Below, piece by piece: positions 20,408-30,570 of a DNA stretch of 64,000 bases; position 1 is the first letter of the stretch; each line of letters opens with the position of its first letter. Below the pieces are notes generated by a model that was not told the origin of the DNA, ran no database searches, and saw only the letters and a program-made list of their open reading frames with translations. The position numbers and the translations under genes are program-made. The stretch comes from Catenaria anguillulae PL171 (taxonomy: Eukaryota > Blastocladiomycota > Blastocladiomycetes > Blastocladiales > Catenariaceae), in the NCBI GenBank assembly GCA_002102555.1, contig MCFL01000004.1, positions 434,001-498,000 of the forward strand, written 5' to 3'.

Positions 20408-20742
20408 GTCTCGATGCGGTTGTGAGTGGCATGGAAGATTGGGAAATGGGTCAAATTTTGCCCCTGGCGTTGTATCACGGGCACATGTCAATTTGTTTGC
20501 ATTGTGCGAGGCAAGGGAAGATACCTACCTATCATCCGTATCATCCATTTGATTTCACCTTGAAAGGTGTGTATACTCGGATGACGTTGATGAGGAAGTG
20601 GCGGACAAGTGTCGTAACTTGACATGAAGTAGGTGCAGACACAGGACATATCATACGGACGCCATGAAAACTAGATGTGAACCCAGCAGGGCTTACCAGA
20701 CCTGGACCCCAAGTTGTGCTGGTCTGAGCGAAAGCCCTTACA
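20408..20742. other. Intergenic region
   Basis: No supported gene. It contains the 3' flank of the F-box-like gene on the minus strand and AT-richer sequence than its surroundings. Confidence 0.45.
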
Positions 20743-21714
20743 CTAGCAATCGTAGTAGGAATCGCTTTTGACCAAGGTAAACCGACACTCTTTCTGACGC
20801 TTGACCCACCACCTGAGCACATCCCACTGCTCATTCTCGACGACGGCCTCCACCAACCTCTTCTTTGTCCAATCGTCCACTTGGTCCACGATGCCACGTA
20901 TCCCTCTTTCACACCCATGCTCCAAGGCATCCAGCACATCGACCCTTCCTTCTTCACACGCAAACATGACCAGCGTGCCCATGTCGTCCAGCTGGACGCC
21001 GTACTTGTCGATCCAATCAAACACAAACCTGGCATCTCTTGAATCGTCGGCATGGTTACGCAGCACCGGCGCCAAATCTTCGCCATTGAGCCCCAACTCG
21101 AACACGAGTTGAATCTCGCTTGCATCCCACGACCCGCGCTGGACCCGGGTCAGGTGCAAGTAGAGGTACTCGATGGCATCAAACGCGCCCTGGTGCAAGG
21201 CCGCCGCAAGCGGCAACGGCGGTTGCGGCGAGATCCCCGTGCGAAGTGGCAGAGGCTGGACCCACCAAAGCGAAAGCACATCGATCCGATTGGACATCAA
21301 GGCGCAGTCAAAGGCCGCATACATGTGCTCGTCGTCACCCGTGGCAAAATCCGTGTACCACTCAACAAGAAAGGCCATGATGGATTGTGCCGAGGCCTTG
21401 TTGGTGGCACAGTCGAACAGTTCGGTCCAATCGGTCGGGAAATCGCCGGCAACGTATTTTGCAAAGACTAGGTCGAGGGCGGACGCTGGAATGAGCCGAG
21501 ATGAGGGCGGCACGATGCAGAAAGCCCAGCGCATGAATTGGACGACCGACATGCGGGGTTTCAGGCCAATTACGTTCCTGACACGGTAGAGACCGCTCAC
21601 GGAGGCTGGGCGGCAGGCGAGTTTGGCGGGCAGGTGGAGTAAGATGAACACGATGATCTCGTCGGTCAGCAATGGGTGCGATGGCTCCGAGAGAGCCAAC
21701 CGTGTTGCGGTCAT
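20743..21714 (-). CDS. F-box-like protein with degenerate helical repeats
   Basis: A single exon of 323 aa with start ATG at 21714. The N-terminus (LLTDEIIVFILLHLPAKLAC) resembles an F-box, the motif that docks on Skp1 in SCF ubiquitin ligases. The rest is a chain of weak ankyrin-like units containing VLSLWWVQPL and VLRWWVKRQ, which repeat a 'VLxWW' pattern. That pattern suggests a lineage-specific repeat family, so the substrate is unknown. A similar layout occurs in the gene at 60611-61951. It is divergent from UBLCP1, with only 197 bp between the start codons, so the two probably share a promoter. Confidence is high for the gene, low for the F-box role. Confidence 0.65.
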   Translation of the reverse strand: MTATRLALSEPSHPLLTDEIIVFILLHLPAKLACRPASVSGLYRVRNVIGLKPRMSVVQFMRWAFCIVPPSSRLIPASALDLVFAKYVAGDFPTDWTELFDCATNKASAQSIMAFLVEWYTDFATGDDEHMYAAFDCALMSNRIDVLSLWWVQPLPLRTGISPQPPLPLAAALHQGAFDAIEYLYLHLTRVQRGSWDASEIQLVFELGLNGEDLAPVLRNHADDSRDARFVFDWIDKYGVQLDDMGTLVMFACEEGRVDVLDALEHGCERGIRGIVDQVDDWTKKRLVEAVVENEQWDVLRWWVKRQKECRFTLVKSDSYYDC

Positions 21715-21911
21715 GATTGCCGCGGTGCTTCAAGTATTTGTATTTTCTGGTCATCGATATTGCATAGCGGAGAGTGGGCGACCTTACAGTGGCTCCACCG
21801 GCGTGCAGCTCGGCGGCCCCAGGGCGACGGCGATGGCGACGGCGAGTGAATCCGTGGTGGCTGCCGCGAGGGACATCGCGGAAAGAAACCGCCTTCACGA
21901 TTATCGCCGCG

Positions 21912-23531
21912 ATGAATCACTCTGAATCCCACACTGACCCTGCGCATTCGGTTGCCGAGCAACTCGACCACCTACCAAGTGCGCGAGAGCCCCACGCCCG
22001 CAGCCTCCCCGACATTGCACCCTCGCTCGACGACACACTTGTGCCTGTCGGTGAATCTGAGCCAGAACTCGTCATGGACGTCGATGTTGCACCCGACGAC
22101 AGCGAAGACGATGGCGATGGCGACACCAGCGACCCTGGCCAAGGCTCTTCCCCAAAGCCCAAACCCGAGTCGGACCTTGTCCTTGTCGCCACATGGAACG
22201 CGAAAAAAATTACCTTGTGCTTGCCGCGCACAGCGACCATCGAGCATCTCAAGCTCCACCTCGAACAAGAAACCTTGGTTCCTGCACACCGCCAAAAGCT
22301 CGTGGGCCTCGTAAAGGGCCGCCTGCCTGCCGACCACATTGTCCTTGGCACGCTCGATTTACCCCCACCAAAGGGCACCTTACCCGGCCCGTCGTTTCTC
22401 ATGATGGGCACAGCGGATGCAAACCTGTTCAAGGATCCCAGCAAGTTGTCAACGTTGCCGCACGTGTTGAATGATTTGGACGATGGAACCGTGGACGATT
22501 TCGAGCCGACGGCAGGGTCGGCCGCGTTGGCGATTCGCAAGAGCGCAAAGATTCAGCAAAAGCTCATGCTCTATGTGGAAAAGACGACCATTTCCGTCAT
22601 CAATCCCCCGCGACCGGGAAAGCATTTACTCGTGTTAGGTTTGTTTACGCCCGCCAATGGTCTTGACATCTGCCTGCCTTGGCATGTCTGACTTTGGGTG
22701 CCGCATGTAGACTTGGATTACACCATCTTTGACTGCAAGGCCTTCTCTCAAAACCAAATGGATTTGCTGCGTCCCGGCACACACGAGTTTCTTGTACGTC
22801 CCAAGGTCCCTCTTTCTACGTCTGCACTCACTCACTCACCCACTCGGACCAATGTATAGTCGGCCGTCTACCAGCACTATGTACGCTCGCCCAATAGCCC
22901 CATGCCCGACCGTCCAATGTCTCACGCTTTGTGTCTACCAATTAGGACATCGTTATCTGGTCGCAAACACATTGGGCTGCCCTCGAGGCAAAAGTCACAG
23001 ACATGGTACACAGGGACATTCCATGATTGAATCTCTCACGGGACGATACCCGCCCATGACTCACCTCCACTTTGGTTCGTCACAGGGTCTCATCTCACAC
23101 CCATCATACCAACTCTCATTTGTCCTCAACAAGTCGTCCATGTTTACCATTGTTTCGAAACTCAAGGACCGATCTCTCCAGCATCAAGTCAAGGCGCTCG
23201 AAATCATTTGGCGCAAGTTCCCCGACCGCTGGTCGCACCGCAACACGGTCCACGTTGACGATCTCGGCCGCAACTTTGCGCTCAATCCAGGCAACGGGAT
23301 CAAAGTGTCGCAGTGGCGGCTAACCGACGAGTCCAAGCAGCAAGATCGCGAGATGGGCTTGTTGACAAAGTATTTGGTGCATTTGCGAGCTGTACCAGAT
23401 GTGTCGGCAGTGGACCACATGGTACATTTGTTCGTTCTACTGGAGCATGATGGATAACAGCTGTTGACAGTCCCGCATGTGTTCTTGTGGTTGCGTAGAA
23501 ATGGCGGTCCATTGCCAAGCGGCTGCCTTAG
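21912..23531 (+). CDS. UBLCP1: Ubiquitin-like domain CTD/proteasome phosphatase, UBLCP1 type
   Basis: A nuclear HAD-family phosphatase; in animals UBLCP1 dephosphorylates the 26S proteasome and was first studied on the RNA polymerase II CTD. Six exons join in phase: 21912-22638, 22711-22793, 22860-22880, 22946-23005, 23086-23421, 23499-23531, giving 419 aa. Residues 1-95 are acidic and disordered. A ubiquitin-like domain follows (LVATWNAKKITLCLP...LVGLVKGRLP). The FCP/SCP phosphatase domain begins at INPPRPGKHLLVL with the nucleophile motif DLDYTIFD, rebuilt by splicing, then LLRPGTHEFL, DIVIWSQTHW and VDDLGRNFALNPGNGIKV. The last 33-nt exon (KWRSIAKRLP) restores the family's C-terminus. The 21-nt exon 3 is unusually short. 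Dikarya mostly lack this gene, as far as I recall. Confidence 0.9.
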
Positions 23532-24038
23532 CTTGACCCATTCCGATATGTTGCGATACTTCAAGCATCACTCACGTTGGATTTGAGTTCATCCCACATG
23601 TCTCTCATCTCTTGATCCCTCCTCGCACGTTCCTTGACTCTCTCTTTATCTCTACGGGTGCGTTGCGGCACCGTTGTCCGTTAATTCAGCCTCGTCTCGG
23701 CAGTTTCCCCATGTATCATTTTTTTTATCACTTCTCTCGCTTCACGCGGCACCTCCTCATCCTTCCTCTGCGTGTCATTGTTACCCGTCGCCCACTTTTT
23801 GTTTTTGCCTTGAATGACGTTTCGTCGACAGATCTCTGCTCACTCCCTTCACTCGTTTCGTTTTTTACCGCTGCTGCCTAGTACCGCTCTCTGGGGCTTT
23901 TGTGGTACTGATCACTTTTGTCAGTACATGGTTGGACCTCCGATTTGCCCGTGACTGGATCCATGTGAGTATCCGAGGTCGATTCGAGACTCTATTCAGT
24001 TACTTTTGTAAATACATAAATACCAACACGATCCATTT
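23532..24038. other. Intergenic region, T/C-rich
   Basis: Pyrimidine-rich sequence with no supported gene. It ends at the left target-site duplication of the retrotransposon insertion. Confidence 0.5.
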
Positions 24039-27037
24039 GACGGCACAAATTGTTTTTTTTTTTTTTGGCAGCAGGGCCGAAGCACGGAAGGACAAAGGCA
24101 TGCCGGCGGTCCGAGACAGCTACACCCACGCGCAGCCGCCTCATCATCCACACGGGCAATTACCCTCGCCTACCACCTGCCGAACACAAACCAAATCAAA
24201 ACCCGAAAGTACACTATCCCAACCATTATACCAGTTCCGAGGTCGAGGCGTCACGCCCCGTCGGGCGGATCGTCAGGGGGTTTCGGGTATGTATGTAAGG
24301 TAGGTGATTTGTGGTCGCCATACGTGTGTGTCCATGAATAAATGTGTCAGAAAGAGATAGTCTCCGCTGACTCTCCATGTCGCTGGTTGGCGGAAGGCAG
24401 CGTCATTTGCACAGCAGGAGGCAGGTCGGTCGAGTTGCTCGAGGCATGTTGGGCACACACCAGCTTGTGTGGGATCTCGCTCTGTGGGCTGTCGCCGTTG
24501 AGGATCGTTGCTGGCTCGTTCCTGTTGCGGCGGAGTTTGTGGGATATTGGCAATCCTCTTGCATCGTTCCTTCCATACGTCCGTGAACAGTATGTTGCTG
24601 CAGACAAAGACTGTCGCTGCCGTCCATCTTTTCGCCATCTGGTAGTGATCTTTATCTTGATTCATTCTGTATAGTTCGGCCATATGGAGGCCAATCTTTT
24701 CACGTACTGTAACATTGAGCATACCGCACGCCAGTTCCTGCAATGGGAGCCATTCAACTCGTTCTAGTGCGAAGAGGGAAAGCGTTGATCCTCTGCCCGA
24801 CGGTGAGCCTTCCTTGCCACCTAGCTCTGTAATCTGATCCAGTGTCTCATTGAGTATGTTCCTCCGGCTAAGGTATTCATAGAACGACCACCGCAGCTTT
24901 GGCGCTATTGGCGGCCCGCCCATCTGTTCGTTGATTTCACATTCCAGCGCATGCTCAATGTCGTCGAAGACTTGTCTTCCGTGTTGTAGGCAGACTGGGC
25001 AGTACGGTGAGCTCGTGCCATAGAAACGGTGCTTGTGCTCTGCCGTGGGAAGGAGGCTGCTCACGACCTTGAGGACAAATCGGCGTTTGGCATCCAGCTC
25101 ATATGATGTGAGGCGAGAGTTTTTGGCAAAGGACCGTTTGCCGTGGTAGTGATAGGCAAAGAGATCGATGTCGATAGCCTCTCCAGCATAGCCGAGCTTG
25201 AGCTTGGGCGGCAACGTGGTGCGCCATCGGTGTTGGGTCACGAGATTGATGAGCCGGGACGGGTCTAAGGACATGGGAATGCCGCGGAACAGCACCGTTG
25301 GTATATCTAGTGTTTTAAGGAGTGCTGGAGACAATATGACACGCGGTGAGTCCGCATCGAATTGGCCGGCGCACTTGTCTGCGATCTCGTTGTATAGCTC
25401 GCCGCTGTGGCCGCGGACCCACTCGAGGGTCAGTGTTAGTTCCTTTAATGCAACCAAAGAGCGAATAGTCGCCCACTCACGCGGGCATGAAGAGCGCAGG
25501 GCGTAACGTGCTGTCCGCGGGTTTAGCATCGTTCGTGACGCGTTGACGACGGCCTGGTTATCGAGCCAGACGCGGAGCTGCTGGCCCTTTGGGCACGCTG
25601 CGACGGCGGCCATGACTCCGAGGAGTTCTGCGTAGTAACTGGACATGTCGCCACAAGGTACACGGCCTGAGATGGCGAGGATAGGTCGCCTCAACGCATC
25701 TCCGAGGACACTGACGTTGGGAAAGATTACTGAGAAACCACCCACGCCGGGGATCTGGTTCTCGAGAGTACGTTCGCCGGGGAGGTTCGAGCCGTACATG
25801 GTGCGGTGCTGTGAGCGGTACGTGGGGTGGCGCAGCGAGCCGTCCGACCACGCCTCAATTAGCCCGTCCCGGCTGTTGGGAGTGAAGCAGTCAATGTCGT
25901 CAAGCGAGGGTCCAAGCGGGTCGCCCAGTGTGACAGTGTCGTTTACCATTGCTGGGTTGTGGAACGCGAGGTTTTCAAAGATGGCCGCTGCGTTCAAGAC
26001 GAGGTTGTCATCCATAATCAAACTCAACGAGAGTCGGGGCGGGTCTGGCGGTGGTTCTGTCAGCGCGCCATGGGCAGCGAGGGTGCGGTCACCACACAGT
26101 CCTCCGAGCAGGTCGGCGGCCAGGAGCGGTCCCGTGCTGTCTGTTTCCACAGTCGTGTTACAGAGTGTCTTGCGCACGGTTGAATTCCAACTCCGAATGT
26201 TCATAACGTTTCCATTTTCACCTGCTTTCGCAGACGCACACCGATGGATGTTAACCCAAAACTCGCAGACGTTGCCGCAGCCTGGGAGGCAGCCTGAGCA
26301 CTGCTCGTAGATTGCTTTGTGTCCTCGTGTGCGGCTGTATTTGACATGACGGATCCGGAGTAATGGAGAGTTTCTGTTGCGCCCAACGCCATAACCAGAT
26401 ATCACACCGAGGTACGGCTCGCTCGTCCCAGTGTCGAGTTGCCATGGTGGATGGAATGCGACGATTCCGCCAGCTAACTTGAGGTCCGTTGGTAAACGGT
26501 TGAGGTCCGGGTGGTCGTTCACATCGCAGCATGTGATGGCGTCAGTACAATAGTCAAGGTCAATGTCAGGTCTGAGGGTTTCAACGTCCCCGGCAATCCA
26601 GGTGAGAGGGGAGGGCGGATGAGAAGCCTTGATGGCTTGGACGAGATTGCCGTACCAATCCGGGGAGAGGTTCTTGCGTTTCAATCGAGGGAAGATTGTT
26701 GTGCGAACCGCGTCCCAACTCATAAACTGGCAGTCCGAGTCAAGTAACTGCGAAACGTAGAGCAGGTCATGTCGCGCCATCAGCACAGCGTTTTCCTGTA
26801 TCATGGGCCATGGGACACATTCAATGATTGATGGGTTGGTCGGGTCGCACGGCGGGGCAATGTCAGCATACTCATAAGTGAGGTGATACCTGCGGAGCAA
26901 TGGGATTGCTTCGCCAAGCCAATTATGGGACACTTTGACTGAGCAGGTCGATGCCGTGAGATGGAAGGGAAACACGGGCGAGCCAATCTTGTGTTGAAGC
27001 GCAGCGATAGACACGCGCCAAGGACGGCACAAATTGT
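24039..27037 (-). mobile_element. 5'-truncated non-LTR retrotransposon with TSD and poly(A) tail
   Basis: The insertion is flanked by the identical 15-mer GACGGCACAAATTGT at 24039-24053 and 27023-27037; the last T may belong to the tail at the left copy. On the minus strand the element runs from about 27022 to a poly(A) tail seen as a T run ending at about 24066. The body, near 2.97 kb, carries an uninterrupted frame for the post-RT linker, RNase H and a zinc knuckle. No reverse transcriptase domain is present, so the copy was cut short at its 5' end, as happens when target-primed reverse transcription stops early. The RNase H and C-terminal knuckle suggest the I/Tad-like group. The intact frame and perfect duplication mean it inserted recently. 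Confidence 0.92.
24273..27022 (-). pseudogene. Retrotransposon ORF2 C-terminal fragment: RNase H and zinc knuckle
   Basis: An open frame of about 916 codons without stop or frameshift. RNase HI catalytic residues are visible in order: SDGSLRHP (Asp), SSYYAELLGVMAA (Glu), LRVWLDNQAVV (Asp), EWVRGHSGELYNEIAD (His and Asp). Downstream CPVCLQHGR...DDIEHALEC is the Cys/His knuckle often found at the ORF2 C-terminus of non-LTR elements. Endonuclease and reverse transcriptase are missing because the element is 5'-truncated; the frame simply continues upstream through the target duplication into flanking DNA, so it has no start codon of its own. A further knuckle-like CPTCLEQL lies near the C-terminus. 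The 3' UTR is about 205 bp before the poly(A). Not functional by itself, though RNase H could be. Confidence 0.88.
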
Positions 27038-27296
27038 AATTCAATACTGGATTGTAATCCTCTGACGCGTCCAGTCCTTGTCAGTTTTCCCACCCACAAG
27101 AACATCACCCTCTACTCCAAACGGAGGTGGTGCTACAGACTACTTGAAAGAAGCGGTATGAATTATAGAGGACACTCTTGCTCACTCCTTGCAATCGCAC
27201 CTCCTGAACAGCGACTGAATCGGACAGAAAGGCTGTAACGCTCCAAACGAGCCAATCCGATCCGACTGACCCATTGCCAACTATCCATCCTCCATC

Positions 27297-30209
27297 ATGG
27301 AACGCTCGACTACATCCATGCAACACACTGTTGCCTCGGCTCAGAAGCGCAAGCAATTCAGTAGCGACAACCCCACCGTGTCCAGGGCTGCAGACATTCA
27401 CCCCAATTTGAGTTCGACCGGCCAAGCGCAGCACGACGACGACTTGAGCACGAGTGCTGGTGACACCTTCAGCTATCTGCTTCGACCCGAGGACAATAAT
27501 CAGCAAAAGAGCCGCCCAGACGTAGATTCACGTCCAGTGGAAGACGACCCAGCACTACAGTCGGCTGGACAAGAAATGACAGCGCACAAGTTGTTGTCGC
27601 GCCAAACAACACTGGCATCTGCAACGAGCACGGCAGCACCAACTCCAACGCCAACTCGTCGCCAAGCTCCACGGCCACCCATCCCACACCGTCACCAGTC
27701 TGCACCCTCACACGTAACAAGCGATACACACGCTGCTGCTGCGAGCGATTCTAAAGACATGATGATTCCAGCCGACCCATTTGCCGACTCGCCATCCACC
27801 TCACCGACGGCGGTCCAGCCAGATCTGTTTGACCAGCTGCGTGACCTCATGGCCAACGTCAGCAACTCGGAGCTGATTGCCGCCAAACTGGCCGAGGTAA
27901 CGGCCGCAGCAGGTTCCAATTCGCCAACGCCTCTCAGCCCGCCTCCAACCGCGACGGAGCCACATTGGCATTCTTCAGCGACACATCGTCGCCCGATTCC
28001 GCCTCCGCTTCGACTCGCTCATGCGCATGCCTCTTCGTCAACTCCGCCAAACACGGCCACGTCTCCGCATTCGTGGTCAGCCAGACCTCCTCCCACAAGG
28101 CAATTGTCGAGCACAAGCACCTACCAACACAAGACAGCGAACGAGCTAGAGCTGCCGCACCATCCGCCACCTCCCATCCCACCGTCTCCCGCCGCCGCCG
28201 TCGCTGCATCTGTTTCAGGTTCCGCCACTACTCGCTTCAGAAGCAGATTGCTTTCGTCCCCACCCGTCACTCCAGCACGTCAAGTCTCTGGGTCGCCATT
28301 GGCAGGCTCAAATGACCATGACGCGTTCAAAGTGTCTGCACTTGCTCCTATGCAAGCCCAGGATCACGGCCATGTCGTTTCGCCCTCGTCGCTTACAACG
28401 TCCATGTCCTCGTCGTCCTCTTCTGCATCGTCGGCGGCGGCTCGCGGCCATGAAAATAGTGGCAAACCTCCCTCGCCGTCGGCAAAGGACCGGAAACGTG
28501 CGACTTGTTCTGGTGCACTGGCAACAAGCGCGGCGGCGTTGCGCGAGCAGCAAGTCAAGCGGTACACGTCTAAACTTGAAAAGGAAAAAAAGGTATGCAT
28601 CCTCGTCCATGATCTTGTGTGTAGGTTTGCACGCGCTTTCGCTCACGCCTCGTCCTTATGTCTACAGAACCTGCTCGACCACATCCATCACGCGTCATCC
28701 ACAGCACACTCCCTCTCGACCCTTCTCTCGCAAGCCCACGCGCACAACGACGCACTATTGCGTACGCTGGAAGACCGCGAGCTTGCGCTGCACGCGTCCG
28801 AGCGGACGCTCGCCAAACGCGACCGTGACGTCGGCCAGCTTGCCGCGCAGCTCAAGGGCGCACAGGCCGAGGTGGCCACGTTGATGGCGCGGTTGGAGCA
28901 GACGACGGGGTTGTTGAATGAGGTGCAGATGGTTGCACAACAGCAAGTTCAGGCCATGGCCGAGGATCGCGATGAGCAAGTTGCGAGTGTCAAGGCCGAG
29001 GTGGTAGAGGTAGGGCAGAAGTGCCAGGAGACGGTGAGAGAGGTGGAGGCGAGGCTGGCGTGCAAAGATGCGGCGCTGGCGGTGGTGCAGGCGCAGAGGA
29101 GGGAGGTGGTGGAAATGTGGGGCGGCGCTGTCAAGGCCGTGGTGGGCATGGTGCACGCGGGCGAAATAGAAGGCGTGGAGACCGGGCAAGTCGATCTCGG
29201 CAGCGGTGGGAATGATGCTATTGGCGAAGAAGATTTAGGCTCCGTATTGCGCGCGGGCATGGTAGTTACCGAGTGGCTGACAAGGGCATGCGACCAAGTG
29301 GCAGCAGCGTACAGGGATGTGCGCGGACAATTGCACGCGATGACCGAATCGGCCAATGCAAACAACACGCGCATTTCCCAACTCGAATCTGAGCTTGCTC
29401 AAACCGCCGACCAACTCACCTCAACTCGAGCCGAACTCGCCACCCTGCAATCCGCCGACTCTGAACTCACTGGATCATTGCGCACCCAACTCGCAAACGT
29501 CACTGCCGATCGCGACTCGTTGCACGCCGAACTGACTGTCCTGCGGCACCAGCTCGCCGCCACCGCCAACGAGCGCGACCACGTCTCCACTGACCTCGCC
29601 CGTGTCCAAGCCGAGCTCGCCGACGCCAAATCCAACCAAGCGCGCATGGCGGGCGACCTGACCATGGCGAAAAAGCTGCTAGAAGCCGAACGCAAGTACC
29701 GCCGCGATCATTCCGCAGTGCAAGCCGAACTGGCCGATGTGCAGAGCCAATTGGCGCAGGTGCAAGCCGAGCGCGCCGCCGACCAGCAGCAGCTGGCTGA
29801 TGAACAGAGTCGGCGCAAGGCAGAGACGGGTCAGTTGATGGCGGCTGTGGTCGAGGCTCAGAGGGAGGTGGCGCAGTTGAGGGAAAAGCTCGCCTTGGTT
29901 CAGGGCGGGGACGGGCTCTTGAGGTCGGCGTCCCGGCCCGCGTCGCCGGCGGCGGCGAGTGTGCCGACGACGCCAATGGCGGTACCGCCGCCCTTGTCAA
30001 CTGCGACTGCGAGTGCAAAAGGCAGGTATGCAGGCGGACTGGGAGGACTCGACAGTGGCGACAGTCATGGAATGACGACTTCGTCGCCCGCGGACAGCTT
30101 GTCGTCAACGATTGCGCGTTTGCAGCAGCGCTTGAATCGGAGCGGCAACGGCGAGTTGGGGTCTGTGGCCACTGCGTCGCCAACCTCAGTGAGAGCGGCT
30201 AGCATTTGA
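27297..30209 (+). CDS. Coiled-coil protein of unknown function, 945 aa
   Basis: I do not recognise the family. One 75-nt in-frame intron (28593-28667, GTATGC...TCTACAG) interrupts an otherwise single frame; start ATG at 27297. Residues 1-410 are disordered and rich in Ser, Pro and Ala, with poly-Pro stretches (HHPPPPIPPSP) and a DPFADSP motif. From residue about 405 (EQQVKRYTSKLEKEKK) to about 870 the protein is predicted coiled coil by eye, with heptads and the phrases 'AELADVQSQLAQVQ'. The tail is again Ser/Ala/Pro-rich. The layout resembles scaffold or tethering proteins of microtubules, Golgi or cell tips, but nothing identifies one. Confidence 0.75.
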   Translation: MERSTTSMQHTVASAQKRKQFSSDNPTVSRAADIHPNLSSTGQAQHDDDLSTSAGDTFSYLLRPEDNNQQKSRPDVDSRPVEDDPALQSAGQEMTAHKLLSRQTTLASATSTAAPTPTPTRRQAPRPPIPHRHQSAPSHVTSDTHAAAASDSKDMMIPADPFADSPSTSPTAVQPDLFDQLRDLMANVSNSELIAAKLAEVTAAAGSNSPTPLSPPPTATEPHWHSSATHRRPIPPPLRLAHAHASSSTPPNTATSPHSWSARPPPTRQLSSTSTYQHKTANELELPHHPPPPIPPSPAAAVAASVSGSATTRFRSRLLSSPPVTPARQVSGSPLAGSNDHDAFKVSALAPMQAQDHGHVVSPSSLTTSMSSSSSSASSAAARGHENSGKPPSPSAKDRKRATCSGALATSAAALREQQVKRYTSKLEKEKKVCILVHDLVCRFARAFAHASSLCLQNLLDHIHHASSTAHSLSTLLSQAHAHNDALLRTLEDRELALHASERTLAKRDRDVGQLAAQLKGAQAEVATLMARLEQTTGLLNEVQMVAQQQVQAMAEDRDEQVASVKAEVVEVGQKCQETVREVEARLACKDAALAVVQAQRREVVEMWGGAVKAVVGMVHAGEIEGVETGQVDLGSGGNDAIGEEDLGSVLRAGMVVTEWLTRACDQVAAAYRDVRGQLHAMTESANANNTRISQLESELAQTADQLTSTRAELATLQSADSELTGSLRTQLANVTADRDSLHAELTVLRHQLAATANERDHVSTDLARVQAELADAKSNQARMAGDLTMAKKLLEAERKYRRDHSAVQAELADVQSQLAQVQAERAADQQQLADEQSRRKAETGQLMAAVVEAQREVAQLREKLALVQGGDGLLRSASRPASPAAASVPTTPMAVPPPLSTATASAKGRYAGGLGGLDSGDSHGMTTSSPADSLSSTIARLQQRLNRSGNGELGSVATASPTSVRAASI

Positions 30210-30570
30210 CATTGGCACAGCCTCTCCCGCGTGACGGTCGCCGTTCTACTTTTCTAATTAGCATTTGCCTGTCATTCGCTCTCATCATTGCCTCCCCCTC
30301 CTTCCTTCACATTACAACGAGAAGGGTCTGGGCCAGTAAACACATTGAGCAGCGGATCATTGCAAGATATAACAGGTGTATTCTTTTATGTGCACAACAA
30401 TATTGACATGAATCGACTTCCGTCGATTATGGGCGAGACAAACCGGGAGAGACAAGCTCGACCAACTTATCCACACAGGGACGAGAAACAAAAAGATTCC
30501 ACATTAAAAACAAAGAGAAGAAAAGGGGTGGATCGCAACAACCAATCGCCCCGGGAACGAAAACAAGGAC

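Noticed and set aside
27037-27044. Start codon for the retrotransposon ORF at 27044
   Set aside because: The codon is TTG and lies in flanking DNA beyond the target duplication; the element is simply 5'-truncated.
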